The translations under genes and the position numbers were made by a program. A stretch of DNA of 33,967 bases from Alphaproteobacteria bacterium (GTDB lineage Bacteria; Pseudomonadota; Alphaproteobacteria; RF32; CAG-239): the NCBI GenBank assembly GCA_017464685.1, contig JAFTYO010000033.1:1-33967 (forward strand). The letters are read 5' to 3'. The notes under the pieces were generated by a model that was given only the letters and a program-made list of their open reading frames with translations, was not told where the DNA came from and ran no database searches. Shown one piece after another: positions 1-7,615 of this stretch (positions are counted from its first letter, which is position 1; every line of letters starts with the position of its first letter).

Positions 1-699
1 CCGGAGGTAAGAGCTGCGATAGATGTATTTTATGACGGTGATGCATTTGAGGGCACAGAAAAGATGACCGAGAGGGTAAGAAATTATGTAAAATCAAAAG
101 AGCCCGAATGGAAAGTTAAGTATTTTGGGGAAAAACCGAAACCACAGGAAAGTTATTCTTCAAACACAATTAAAGTTCCCTCAAACTTTGCTCAAGTAGA
201 CACTAATAATAAAAAACCTACTTTTCAACCATATCCTGATAATGATAATTACCCTAAGTATGATGAAAACGAATTTTTACCTAATGGTGATATAAATTTT
301 ATGGCTGTGTATGATAGAGTAAAAAAAGAGCATCCTAAACCCAAATATTATGATTTTAATAATGTCTTTAAGACAACACCTTTAAGTTCAATAATAAACT
401 TAAAAGCAGACTATAATAATTATAAGAGTTATAAAAACAAAAGTTATCATGATAAGTATAAACATGCTATGATGAATTGTTTAGCGGCTCAAAGAGGTAT
501 ATATGATGCAAGTATGATGCATGTGTTGTCAGAAGCTAAAGAATATAAAGATTTATATGGTAAAACTAATATGTTGTGGGGAAGTAATCAGGATATGGGA
601 GCTAATAATATAGGAAACTATTTGGGCTATCTTTATCCTGAAGAAAATTGCCATGACTTAATATCTCCTTATATAAGTGACGAATATCCTTACAAATGA
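1..699 (+). CDS. C-terminal part of an unrecognised protein (5' end outside the window)
   Basis: The frame is open from the first base, so the gene begins upstream; a Met at base 64 is internal and has no Shine-Dalgarno site. I do not recognise the family with confidence. The visible 232 residues have a Pro/Asn/Tyr/Lys-rich linker and then a compact C-terminal domain. That domain contains HAMMNCLAAQRG, then SEAKEYKDLYG, then GANNIGNYLGYL. The spacing of His, Asn-Cys, Glu and the Asn-Asn-x-Gly resembles the C-terminal domains of some surface or polymorphic-toxin proteins (a DUF6973-like layout), but this is inference from pattern only. It ends in TGA, and a new promoter follows before two tiny membrane genes. 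The next 700 bases hold gene debris, so this is an accessory locus. Confidence 0.7.
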   Translation, partial: PEVRAAIDVFYDGDAFEGTEKMTERVRNYVKSKEPEWKVKYFGEKPKPQESYSSNTIKVPSNFAQVDTNNKKPTFQPYPDNDNYPKYDENEFLPNGDINFMAVYDRVKKEHPKPKYYDFNNVFKTTPLSSIINLKADYNNYKSYKNKSYHDKYKHAMMNCLAAQRGIYDASMMHVLSEAKEYKDLYGKTNMLWGSNQDMGANNIGNYLGYLYPEENCHDLISPYISDEYPYK

Positions 700-711
700 T
701 TTGTTCTGTTC

Positions 712-740
712 TTGACAAATAGGATAAATCAGCATAACTT
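712..740 (+). promoter_or_regulatory. sigma-70 type promoter for the tiny membrane-protein pair
   Basis: TTGACA at 712-717 and TAACTT at 735-740 are separated by exactly 17 bases. The expected start point near 747 falls at the AAAGGAG ribosome site (746-752), so the leader would be only about a dozen bases. The same -10 hexamer, TAACTT, occurs in the promoter at 12396. Confidence 0.55.
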
Positions 741-758
741 GTTACAAAGGAGTGGGAT

Positions 759-872
759 ATGACCATAAAAGATAGCAAAATAATAAAAATATTGTTAAAT
801 GTTATGTTATCGTACTTATGTTTTCTATGTTTTTTATTAGCATCATTTGCGATTGTGTTTTGTGAGTTGTAG
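759..872 (+). CDS. tiny single-span membrane protein (37 aa)
   Basis: This 37-residue frame has a strong AAAGGAG site at 746-752, six bases before the ATG, and its own promoter just upstream. Residues 1-10 are polar and positively charged; residues 11-35 are one hydrophobic, Cys- and Leu-rich segment that would span the inner membrane. It ends two bases before the ATG of the next small gene, which suggests translational coupling. The size and shape resemble small membrane-acting peptides such as type I toxins or small membrane regulators, but no family is recognised. Its function is unknown. The strong start signals are the main reason for believing it is real. Confidence 0.5.
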   Translation: MTIKDSKIIKILLNVMLSYLCFLCFLLASFAIVFCEL

Positions 873-874
873 TA

Positions 875-1087
875 ATGTTGAGAGCAATAGAGAAATTTGA
901 AAGTAAGTATGATAAAACATTAAGTATAATAGAACGTATTACATATGGTGCTTTTTGTGTTTCTATGGTGTTGGCAATAATTCCGATTATACTTATTTTA
1001 TTATCTTTTACGACACTTATAGATGTTAGTCCCATTATATCTTTTTGGAACAAATTTTTTGATTGGTTTATGGTAATTATTTCATAA
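875..1087 (+). CDS. small membrane protein (70 aa), second of a tandem pair
   Basis: It begins two bases after the stop of the 37-residue gene, with no Shine-Dalgarno site of its own, so translation is probably coupled. Residues 1-22 are charged and amphipathic (FESKYDKTLSIIERI); residues 25-48 form a clear transmembrane segment, and residues 55-70 are a second weakly hydrophobic, aromatic-rich stretch. No family is recognised. It could be the partner of the preceding peptide or an accessory membrane protein of the locus; the position beside a possible surface-protein or toxin C-terminus makes an immunity-like role thinkable but unproved. Confidence 0.5.
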   Translation: MLRAIEKFESKYDKTLSIIERITYGAFCVSMVLAIIPIILILLSFTTLIDVSPIISFWNKFFDWFMVIIS

Positions 1088-1173
1088 TTGCCCGTATTAA
1101 ATAATTTTCATAAAAAATACCTTGAAATATCTATCGTATATCCTAAAGATGTAAGAAATTTGATACAAGAACA

Positions 1174-1513
1174 ATGGCGAAATATTTATTGCCAATCTGA
1201 ATGAATTTGTAGATCTTGCCAAAGAACGATTAAAATACTATATGCCGGAAAATGGAAAGTTCCAAAAAGGATGGAACAACTATTCCGGCTCAAATCGGAG
1301 GAATGATTGCTGAATATGGGGCAGAAGCATTAACAGGTTGATATGGCTTATATAAAGGAGTTCAAGGAGTGGATAAAGCCATTGACGGATACACAAGATA
1401 TAGAGGCAGAAACGAATTGATAAGACAATTAAAACGCAGATTATGGTTATATATCACAAAATCCGGCAAACGGACAAACTGTTATCAAAAGTATATATAA
1501 AAAACAGAATTAA
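1174..1513 (+). pseudogene. frame-broken remnant of a larger protein
   Basis: Protein-like sequence runs through three reading frames. First comes IANLNEFVDLAKERLKYYMP (about 1185-1250), then after a shift DGTTIPAQIGGMIAEYGAEA followed by an in-frame TGA where Trp would fit, then YGLYKGVQGVDKAIDGYTRY and an Arg/Lys-rich stretch. After another shift it closes with YISQNPANGQTVIKSIYKKQ and TAA at 1511-1513. The glycine-zipper-like middle resembles the region before the C-terminal domain of large secreted proteins, but the family is not identified. Two frameshifts and one stop make a functional product unlikely. Confidence 0.55.
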
Positions 1514-1818
1514 GTACAGGGAGATTATTGGACGGGCGGCGCTATCCGTCATCATTAATACATATACTTATAAAATATATGGTGGCAGCTAGCCTTTCTG
1601 CACTTCAATAATCTCAGCCTGACTATATAATATAATTTTGCTAAAAGTCAATAAATTGTTGTTATTTTAAAGTAAAATTTTATCAGCTTCTAATAATCAC
1701 TGTTAAAAAGGCAGATGGTTTTATCCGTATTCGAACATTCTCGGATATTTCAGATATACAAATTTCAGCTTGTTTTTTTTCATTTTTATGATACAGTACT
1801 TTCCAATACTTAATCATT
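1514..1818. other. gene-free stretch
   Basis: About 300 AT-rich bases without a convincing gene. A short GACGG...CCGTC inverted repeat lies around 1531-1550 without a T tract. The minus strand carries a short open stretch ending at the TAG near 1593 (SQAEIIEVQKG) that may be the tail of another decayed gene. No promoter is clear. Confidence 0.4.
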
Positions 1819-2055
1819 ATGTGTCACTTAATTTTTCTGCCTATGAATGTTATTGTTTATTGGATTTTATTGTTAGTCTGCGTGATTTTGCTGATTATTG
1901 CCTTCTGCCAATTGCTCAAAGCTTGGTTTAATTATATGGCAATAAAAAGAAATCTCAAACATCCGGACCTTGAACAAATTGATCAAACGGGTTTTGTTAT
2001 CGATAGAAAGACAAAAGAAGTTTTACCGGCAAACAAAATTATAACCCCGTTTTAA
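1819..2055 (+). CDS. small membrane protein of unknown function (78 aa)
   Basis: One long transmembrane segment (about residues 10-32) is followed by a polar cytoplasmic-type tail with LKAWFNYMAIKRNLKHP and a closing FVIDRKTKEVLPANKI. There is no good Shine-Dalgarno site before the first ATG or before a second ATG at 1843, so the exact start is uncertain. A perfect hairpin terminator follows directly after the stop, which supports it being a real transcription unit. No family is recognised. Confidence 0.5.
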   Translation: MCHLIFLPMNVIVYWILLLVCVILLIIAFCQLLKAWFNYMAIKRNLKHPDLEQIDQTGFVIDRKTKEVLPANKIITPF

Positions 2056-2062
2056 GTGTTAA

Positions 2063-2093
2063 AAGCTCTCTTGAGATAAGAGAGCTTCTTTTC
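2063..2093 (+). terminator. intrinsic terminator after the small membrane gene
   Basis: AAGCTCTCT (2063-2071) and AGAGAGCTT (2079-2087) form a perfect 9-bp stem with a 7-base loop, followed by CTTTTCT on the plus strand. The minus-strand gene ending at 2093 could also use the stem, but its trailing T run is weak. Confidence 0.75.
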
Positions 2094-4894
2094 TATTTAA
2101 ACGCAAACCCGTCTTCATCAAATGTAAGCTCTGACAAACTTTGATTATTATCTATAAGACTAACCCCCAAAGAGCCGAATTTATAATAAAGCGGAGTATT
2201 AATTGTTGCTATTAGGGCACTATCATTGGGAATATAGCTTTCCAAAATTCGTACATTGAAGTTTTTAAGCCATATATCCAAAGTTTCATTGTCGGCCTTT
2301 TGCCCGATACTAAATGCCAGTTTTGTATTAAAATAATCAAAGGAAGCAGCATATTTTGCACATTCGGTATAAGTTTTTTCATTTGAAAACAGCACGGTTG
2401 CGGCCAAGTCATAATATATACGAGATACAAGTTTTGCATTCATATCCGGAATGAAACAAGATTTTATACCGCTTAAAATCGGCAATATAAAACCTAAAAC
2501 AAACCCGTCCGAAACATCAGAATTTAATGTATTTACAGCCACATCTTTGGTATTAAACGGCAATACACAATCAAGCATATGATAAGATTTTAAAATTTCT
2601 TTCGAGCTGTATTGCAACATATGTTGGTTTTTAAACATAATTACACAAACATCGTTTGGTTTATAAATTTTGCCGATTGCAAATCTTAACGGTTTTATTT
2701 TGCTTACATTAAGGTTTTCACAAGACAGGTTTTCATAATCGGACAAACTCAGTAATACATCAACTTTTGATTTTGTTATTTGTTCTTTTAAGTTGTTTTC
2801 AGATAAGATAACGGCGGTTTTACCTAAATATTGAATTGCCCAAAACCACACCAAAAAGTTTAGTCCGGACGGCATACAAAGCCCTATTTTTTGAACATCG
2901 CCCACAATTTTTTGTAAAGCCTGTCCGTAAGCTGTCGATTTTACAATCAAATCATTATACGAAACCGTATTGCCCAAAATATCGGTTGCTATAATGTGTT
3001 TTTTATTATTGATTTTAGCTTTTTTCCTTAATGCTTCAAACATACTCTGATTGAAAGGAGCCGTGTTTACACTCATCTCAATCATCAAATCATAAAGTTG
3101 TTTGGCCATAACTTTGCGAGAATTTTTACTTGAAGAATTTTCAAATTTTTGTGCCGACATAATATCAATGTCAATTTGAGGAAAGGTTTTGGTATAAAAC
3201 TTATCTTGAACATACGACATTGTAGAATATTCGGCTCCCGAAATTTTAACCGGCAAAAGTTTTGCGTTTGCTTTAGAAGCAATCATTGCCGCTCCGTCAA
3301 AAACCTGCATGATTTTTCCGGTTAAACTTATGCGCCCCTCAGGAAAAACGACAACTTTTCTGCCTTTTTTAATTTCTTCAATTAAATTTCTGATTGATAA
3401 CGGATTTAACATATCAAGCGGATAAAAATCTACCAAAAGCCTGATTATGGGCATAAACCATTTTCCGGTCCAAGCCGATGTTATCGCAAAAGTTATGCGC
3501 TCGGGCATAAAAGCTGCCATCAAAACTCCATCCCATAAAGAAGTATGATTGGCAATAATTAAAACTCTTGAACCGGCTTTTTTAAAATTTGAATATCCGG
3601 TTACCTTTGTGCGAAACATAAATCTTAAAACTGTTTGTAACAAAGAACGAGTTAGAGTGTCAGGCAATAATGAGCATATGTAAAATGCTACCATTAATGA
3701 AATTATACCCATAATCATAAACAATTGCGGTAAGGTAAAGCCCAACTTAAACAATAAAATTGCAAAAACAGCCGAAAAAGTCATTCCGAAAGAGTTAATA
3801 ATGTTGTTGCCGGCAATAACTGATGCGGTGTAAGCTTTTGGTGCTCTGTTTTGCATAAAAGCATTTAACGGGATTATATATAATCCGCCGAAAAATGCCA
3901 ACATAAACAAATTTATACTAAACATAAAAGCTCTCGGAGCGGTTAAAAATTCCATAAAACTTAATATGTTTTTTGCAGTGGGGTAATTATTGCTTGCAAG
4001 CCATAAACCAAACAAACACATTGCCATACCGAGCGCACTTAATGGCACATATATCATATTTATCTGACCTTTTAAGACTTTGTTGCAAGCATAAGAGCCG
4101 ACTGCAACGCCAACCGAAAACAAAACCAAAAAGAATGTTATTGTACCTTTATCCGCATTTATGACTTGAGCACATAACGGGTAAATTTGTACCGCAACCA
4201 AAGCACCGATTGTCCAAAACCAACTTGCACCCAAAATACTTTGTAAAATATATTTATGTTTTCTTAGAAACTTAAAATTTTGCCCCATAGCCCTAAACAG
4301 ATTCTTGTTTATTTTAAGCTCGACTCTGGGGGCAGGTGCCGGCAAAATTTTGCTTGAGGCGAAATATCCGATAACAGCCAAAGTTATCAGAACAAATATA
4401 CTGACCTCAATGGGTAACAAAGTTCCGGCAATCAAACCGCCCAAAATGGCGATATAGGTTGTGGCTTCAATATAAGCATTGCCGGTTATGAGTTCTTCGG
4501 ATTTGAGCTGTTGAGGTAACAGAGCATATTTTACCGGACCGAAAAAAGCCGATTGAGCCCCCATTAAGAACATCAGTAAAATCAGCAAATTCAAACTTGA
4601 GGTATAATAGGCAATCAAAACACCTGTCATTAAAACAATTTCAATAAACTTTAAGTTTTTAGCAATTGTATCTCGTCTGTATTTATCGGCAAATTCTCCC
4701 GCCCATGCCGAAAACAGAAAAAACGGCAAAATAAAAAGTCCGGCAATGACATTTGATAATATATCCGACTGATTGGACATTTTAAGTGCCACCATTGTAA
4801 GCAGGGCATTTTTAAACAAATTATCGTTTAGCGCTCCCAAAAACTGGGTAATCATTAAGGGCAAAAAGCGCCTCGTTTTTATAATTGAGCTCAT
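2093..4894 (-). CDS. LplT-like MFS / PlsC acyltransferase / shortened Aas adenylation fusion (phospholipid recycling)
   Basis: Residues 1-415 are a major facilitator domain of the lysophospholipid transporter LplT type (GALNDNLFKNAL near the N-terminus, then FGPVKYALLPQ). Residues about 430-620 are a PlsC acyltransferase with NHTSLWDG (HX4D) near 446 and FPEGRIS near 518, both intact. The remainder looks like the acyl-ACP synthetase half of Aas. There the ATP-binding loop normally reading TSGSEGxPKG is missing (only VIMFKNQHMLQYSS is seen), and the protein stops at ATINTPLYYKFGSLGVSLID plus a short tail. Family members with all three parts are, from memory, about 1,140 residues; this one is 933. 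Expected role: flipping lysophospholipid inward and re-acylating it at the inner membrane. The adenylation part is probably inactive. The start has AAAGAG six bases upstream. It lies 12 bases after a small secreted-protein gene. Confidence 0.85.
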   Translation of the reverse strand: MSSIIKTRRFLPLMITQFLGALNDNLFKNALLTMVALKMSNQSDILSNVIAGLFILPFFLFSAWAGEFADKYRRDTIAKNLKFIEIVLMTGVLIAYYTSSLNLLILLMFLMGAQSAFFGPVKYALLPQQLKSEELITGNAYIEATTYIAILGGLIAGTLLPIEVSIFVLITLAVIGYFASSKILPAPAPRVELKINKNLFRAMGQNFKFLRKHKYILQSILGASWFWTIGALVAVQIYPLCAQVINADKGTITFFLVLFSVGVAVGSYACNKVLKGQINMIYVPLSALGMAMCLFGLWLASNNYPTAKNILSFMEFLTAPRAFMFSINLFMLAFFGGLYIIPLNAFMQNRAPKAYTASVIAGNNIINSFGMTFSAVFAILLFKLGFTLPQLFMIMGIISLMVAFYICSLLPDTLTRSLLQTVLRFMFRTKVTGYSNFKKAGSRVLIIANHTSLWDGVLMAAFMPERITFAITSAWTGKWFMPIIRLLVDFYPLDMLNPLSIRNLIEEIKKGRKVVVFPEGRISLTGKIMQVFDGAAMIASKANAKLLPVKISGAEYSTMSYVQDKFYTKTFPQIDIDIMSAQKFENSSSKNSRKVMAKQLYDLMIEMSVNTAPFNQSMFEALRKKAKINNKKHIIATDILGNTVSYNDLIVKSTAYGQALQKIVGDVQKIGLCMPSGLNFLVWFWAIQYLGKTAVILSENNLKEQITKSKVDVLLSLSDYENLSCENLNVSKIKPLRFAIGKIYKPNDVCVIMFKNQHMLQYSSKEILKSYHMLDCVLPFNTKDVAVNTLNSDVSDGFVLGFILPILSGIKSCFIPDMNAKLVSRIYYDLAATVLFSNEKTYTECAKYAASFDYFNTKLAFSIGQKADNETLDIWLKNFNVRILESYIPNDSALIATINTPLYYKFGSLGVSLIDNNQSLSELTFDEDGFAFK

Positions 4895-4906
4895 ATTAAA
4901 CTCTTT

Positions 4907-5209
4907 CTATTTCACGAACATGCCCGACGACAACGATGGTCCTTTCGAACCTCCACCCCTTGAACCACTTGATTTTCGTGAAGTATTTCCTGAACGTTTT
5001 GAAGATTTTGAACCTCTTCTTGCACTCTTTCTTGATTGAGATCTTGAATAAGATTTCTTTTTTGCCAACATTTGTTGTTCAAAAATTTGGGCCGGATTAA
5101 GTTCTTCTTCCTCGATTTGCAATGAATTTTTAATGCTATCAAATTCTGCAGCTTCTAATTCAGAGGTAAAAAATATAATGGAAAACAACACTAAAATAAC
5201 AAACTTCAT
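4907..5209 (-). CDS. small secreted basic Ser/Arg/Lys/Gly-rich protein
   Basis: A signal peptide (about residues 1-20, hydrophobic core VILVLFSIIFF, likely cut near LEAA) precedes an acidic stretch (IEEEELNPAQ). A low-complexity, strongly basic tail of Ser, Arg, Lys and Gly follows (residues about 50-95). The AAAAGGA site stands eight bases before the ATG at 5209 but only two bases before an upstream ATG at 5215, so the shorter 100-residue form is preferred. It precedes the LplT/PlsC fusion by 12 bases and is probably co-transcribed with it. No family is recognised; the basic tail could bind nucleic acid or acidic surface polymers, which is only a guess. Confidence 0.65.
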   Translation of the reverse strand: MKFVILVLFSIIFFTSELEAAEFDSIKNSLQIEEEELNPAQIFEQQMLAKKKSYSRSQSRKSARRGSKSSKRSGNTSRKSSGSRGGGSKGPSLSSGMFVK

Positions 5210-5244
5210 ATTCATAATCCTTTTATAAAAACTATTTTTATTAT

Positions 5245-5275
5245 TCTATACCATTTTTTTTCATTTTTAAATCAA
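5245..5275 (-). promoter_or_regulatory. candidate extended -10 promoter
   Basis: Read on the minus strand, TGG-TATAGA (-10 at 5245-5250) has the extended -10 form, and TTGATT lies 19 bases upstream (5270-5275). It is placed just after the ligA stop and would drive the small basic protein and the LplT/PlsC fusion. Confidence 0.4.
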
Positions 5276-5279
5276 AATA

Positions 5280-7364
5280 TTATTTTGTTTGTATCAAGTT
5301 CAAAAATTCTGCCTCGTTTAAGATTTTGACCCCTAATTCTAAGGCTTTTTTGGCTTTTGAACCAGTATCACTTCCTACAATGACATAATCGGTGTTGTTT
5401 GAAACAGAACCCGCAACCTTTGCTCCGAGTTTTACCCCTAAAGCTTTTGCTTCAGCTCGGGTTAAGTTTTCCAATGTTCCCGTAAACACAATGGTCTTGT
5501 CAGCAAAGACGGAATTTGAAATTTCTTGCTGTTCATAATCTTTTACGGTTACATATTGTAGCAATTTATCGACAATTTTTAAGTTGTGTTCTTCTTTGAA
5601 AAACTCCACAATATCTTTAGCCATCGCCTCACCAATGCCGTCAATGCTCAAAAGTTTTTGAATGTCCTCATTTTGCATTGCTGTTTTAAAATTCTCAAAT
5701 GAGATATAATTTTTTGCAATTAAAAGGGCAGTGGCAGTGCCGATTTGTCTTATACCTAAAGCATAAATGAACTTTTGCAAATCAATTTGCGTTTTTTCTC
5801 GTATAGCTTTAAACAAATTATCAACCGACTTTTTTCCCCAACCTTCTCTTTGTTCAAGTTGCAATCCCCCAAAAGCCGAAAATAAATCGTCTCCGTCATT
5901 TCGTTCTTCCAAAGTGAAAATATCCGCCGGATTTTCCAAAATTTTTTCTTTGTAAAAATCTTCTACGATTTTTGCACCCAATCCTTCAATATTAAAAGCA
6001 TCTCTTGAAACAAAATGTTTAATTCTTTCTATTGCTTGGGCTGGACAACTTAGACCTCCGGTACAACGACGAACGGCCCCATCATCTTCTTTTATGGCAT
6101 GAGCACCACATTCCGGACAGAATTTAGGAAATTCAAATTCAGGGAGATTTTGTTGTCTTTTTTCTTTTACAACACTTACAACTTGTGGAATTACATCACC
6201 GGCTCGTTGAATTTGCACATAATCACCAATGCGAATATCTTTTCTTTTTATTTCATCTTCATTATGAAGTGTAGCGTGTGAAACCATCACTCCGCCCACA
6301 TTAACCGACTCCAAATCGGCCACAGGAGTTAGAGCTCCCGTTCGACCGACTTGAACTCTGATATTGTTTATTCTGGTAATTGCTTTTTCAGCCGGAAACT
6401 TATGAGCAATGGCAAAACGGGGTGTTCTGGTTAAAAAACCAAGCCTGTTTTGCAATTCCAAAGAATTTACCTTATAAACAATACCATCAATATCATACGG
6501 TAAATCGGCTCTTGTTTGTAAAAGTATTTTATAACTGTCAATTACTTCTTCCAGATTATGACACAATTTATTGTACGGATTTACCGGAAATCCCCAATCT
6601 TTAACCCTTTGCAAAAACTCGGCTTGAGTTTGCCAGTTTATATCCGAAACTTCACCCCAAGTATATACAAGCAGGCTTAAATTTCGCTTTTTGGTTATGT
6701 TGCTGTCAAGCTGTCTTAATGAACCGGCAGCCGCATTTCTCGGATTGGCAAATATTTTTTTATTTTGTGCAGCCTGTTTTTCATTTAATGCAAAAAAATC
6801 AGCTTTTGACATATAAACTTCGCCTCTTACTTCCATAACCGAAGGAAAGTCAGGCGCATTAACAAAATGAGGAAGTCCGCTTATGGTTTTTAGGTTTGCG
6901 GTAATATCTTCACCGATCTTACCATCACCTCGAGTAGCACCTTTAACCAACATACCGTTTTCGTATCTGGCAGAAAACGAAAGACCGTCCATTTTAGGCT
7001 CAGATGTCATTTCAATATCATCAGAGGTATTTAAAAAGCGCTGAACACTTTTTACAAAATCTATCAGCTCGTCTTCGGAAAAGATATCCCCCAAAGAGAG
7101 CATCGGAACTTTATGTTCAACTTTTGCAAAATCATTTTTTATCGGTGCCCCGATTTTTTTTGACGGGCTGTCTGCTCTTATCAAATGCGGAAACTTTTTT
7201 TCGAGCAATTCATTTTTTAATTTTAGCTCATCATACTCAGCATCGGTTAAATACGGGTCATCATTTTGATAATAAGCAATATCGGCTTTTGCCATTTCAT
7301 TGGCAATAAACTCTAAATCTTTTTTAGCCTGTTCTTCTGTGACTTCAGTGATGTAATTTTGCAT
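5280..7364 (-). CDS. ligA: NAD-dependent DNA ligase LigA
   Basis: This enzyme seals nicks in DNA during replication and repair using NAD+. At 694 residues it is a normal full-length LigA. An N-terminal Ia domain (YYQNDDPYLTDAEYDEL, residues 31-47) is followed by the adenylation domain with the active-site lysine K124 in SEPKMDGLSF and the ATRGDGKIGEDIT motif. Then come the OB fold with VGRTGALTPVA, a four-cysteine zinc finger (CPEC...C...C, about 415-440), helix-hairpin-helix repeats (FIYALGIRQIGTATA, LLSIDGIGEAMA) and a C-terminal BRCT domain from about residue 617 (IVFTGTLENLTRAEAK). The ATG at 7364 has a GGAGGT site. It appears to be transcribed alone. Confidence 0.97.
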   Translation of the reverse strand: MQNYITEVTEEQAKKDLEFIANEMAKADIAYYQNDDPYLTDAEYDELKLKNELLEKKFPHLIRADSPSKKIGAPIKNDFAKVEHKVPMLSLGDIFSEDELIDFVKSVQRFLNTSDDIEMTSEPKMDGLSFSARYENGMLVKGATRGDGKIGEDITANLKTISGLPHFVNAPDFPSVMEVRGEVYMSKADFFALNEKQAAQNKKIFANPRNAAAGSLRQLDSNITKKRNLSLLVYTWGEVSDINWQTQAEFLQRVKDWGFPVNPYNKLCHNLEEVIDSYKILLQTRADLPYDIDGIVYKVNSLELQNRLGFLTRTPRFAIAHKFPAEKAITRINNIRVQVGRTGALTPVADLESVNVGGVMVSHATLHNEDEIKRKDIRIGDYVQIQRAGDVIPQVVSVVKEKRQQNLPEFEFPKFCPECGAHAIKEDDGAVRRCTGGLSCPAQAIERIKHFVSRDAFNIEGLGAKIVEDFYKEKILENPADIFTLEERNDGDDLFSAFGGLQLEQREGWGKKSVDNLFKAIREKTQIDLQKFIYALGIRQIGTATALLIAKNYISFENFKTAMQNEDIQKLLSIDGIGEAMAKDIVEFFKEEHNLKIVDKLLQYVTVKDYEQQEISNSVFADKTIVFTGTLENLTRAEAKALGVKLGAKVAGSVSNNTDYVIVGSDTGSKAKKALELGVKILNEAEFLNLIQTK

Positions 7365-7615
7365 ATTTACCTCCGTTTTTTAATATAACGCAAATGCTTA
7401 AAATTTTAAAGATAAAAACAAACTTATCAAGGCTCAAAAAAATTTTAAAAAACACATGATAAAAGGTATCGGGAGGGGTACACTGAAAATGCAAAAATAT
7501 TATTGGGTTTGAGATTATGTTTATATTATACCCGATAATTTTTCGCGAAAGTTTAATTGGCAATCTAGTATCGTAATCGGGTGATTATGGGCAGGTTGCT
7601 CTAAAGTTTTATAAT

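Noticed and set aside
802..1053. 83-residue frame on the minus strand
   Set aside because: It is antisense to the small membrane gene at 875-1087, has no ribosome site and no protein-like composition.
1174..1513. TGA read as tryptophan (in-frame TGA in YGAEALTG-TGA-YGLYKG)
   Set aside because: The neighbouring frame also shifts, intact genes use TGG for Trp throughout, and the gene at 1-699 ends in TGA, so this is gene decay rather than a changed genetic code.
1715..1745. TTCGAAC sequence suggesting a tRNA T-arm
   Set aside because: No acceptor, D or anticodon arm can be built around it.
7345..7563. 72-residue minus-strand frame upstream of ligA
   Set aside because: It overlaps the ligA start, lacks a Shine-Dalgarno site and looks like translated AT-rich spacer.
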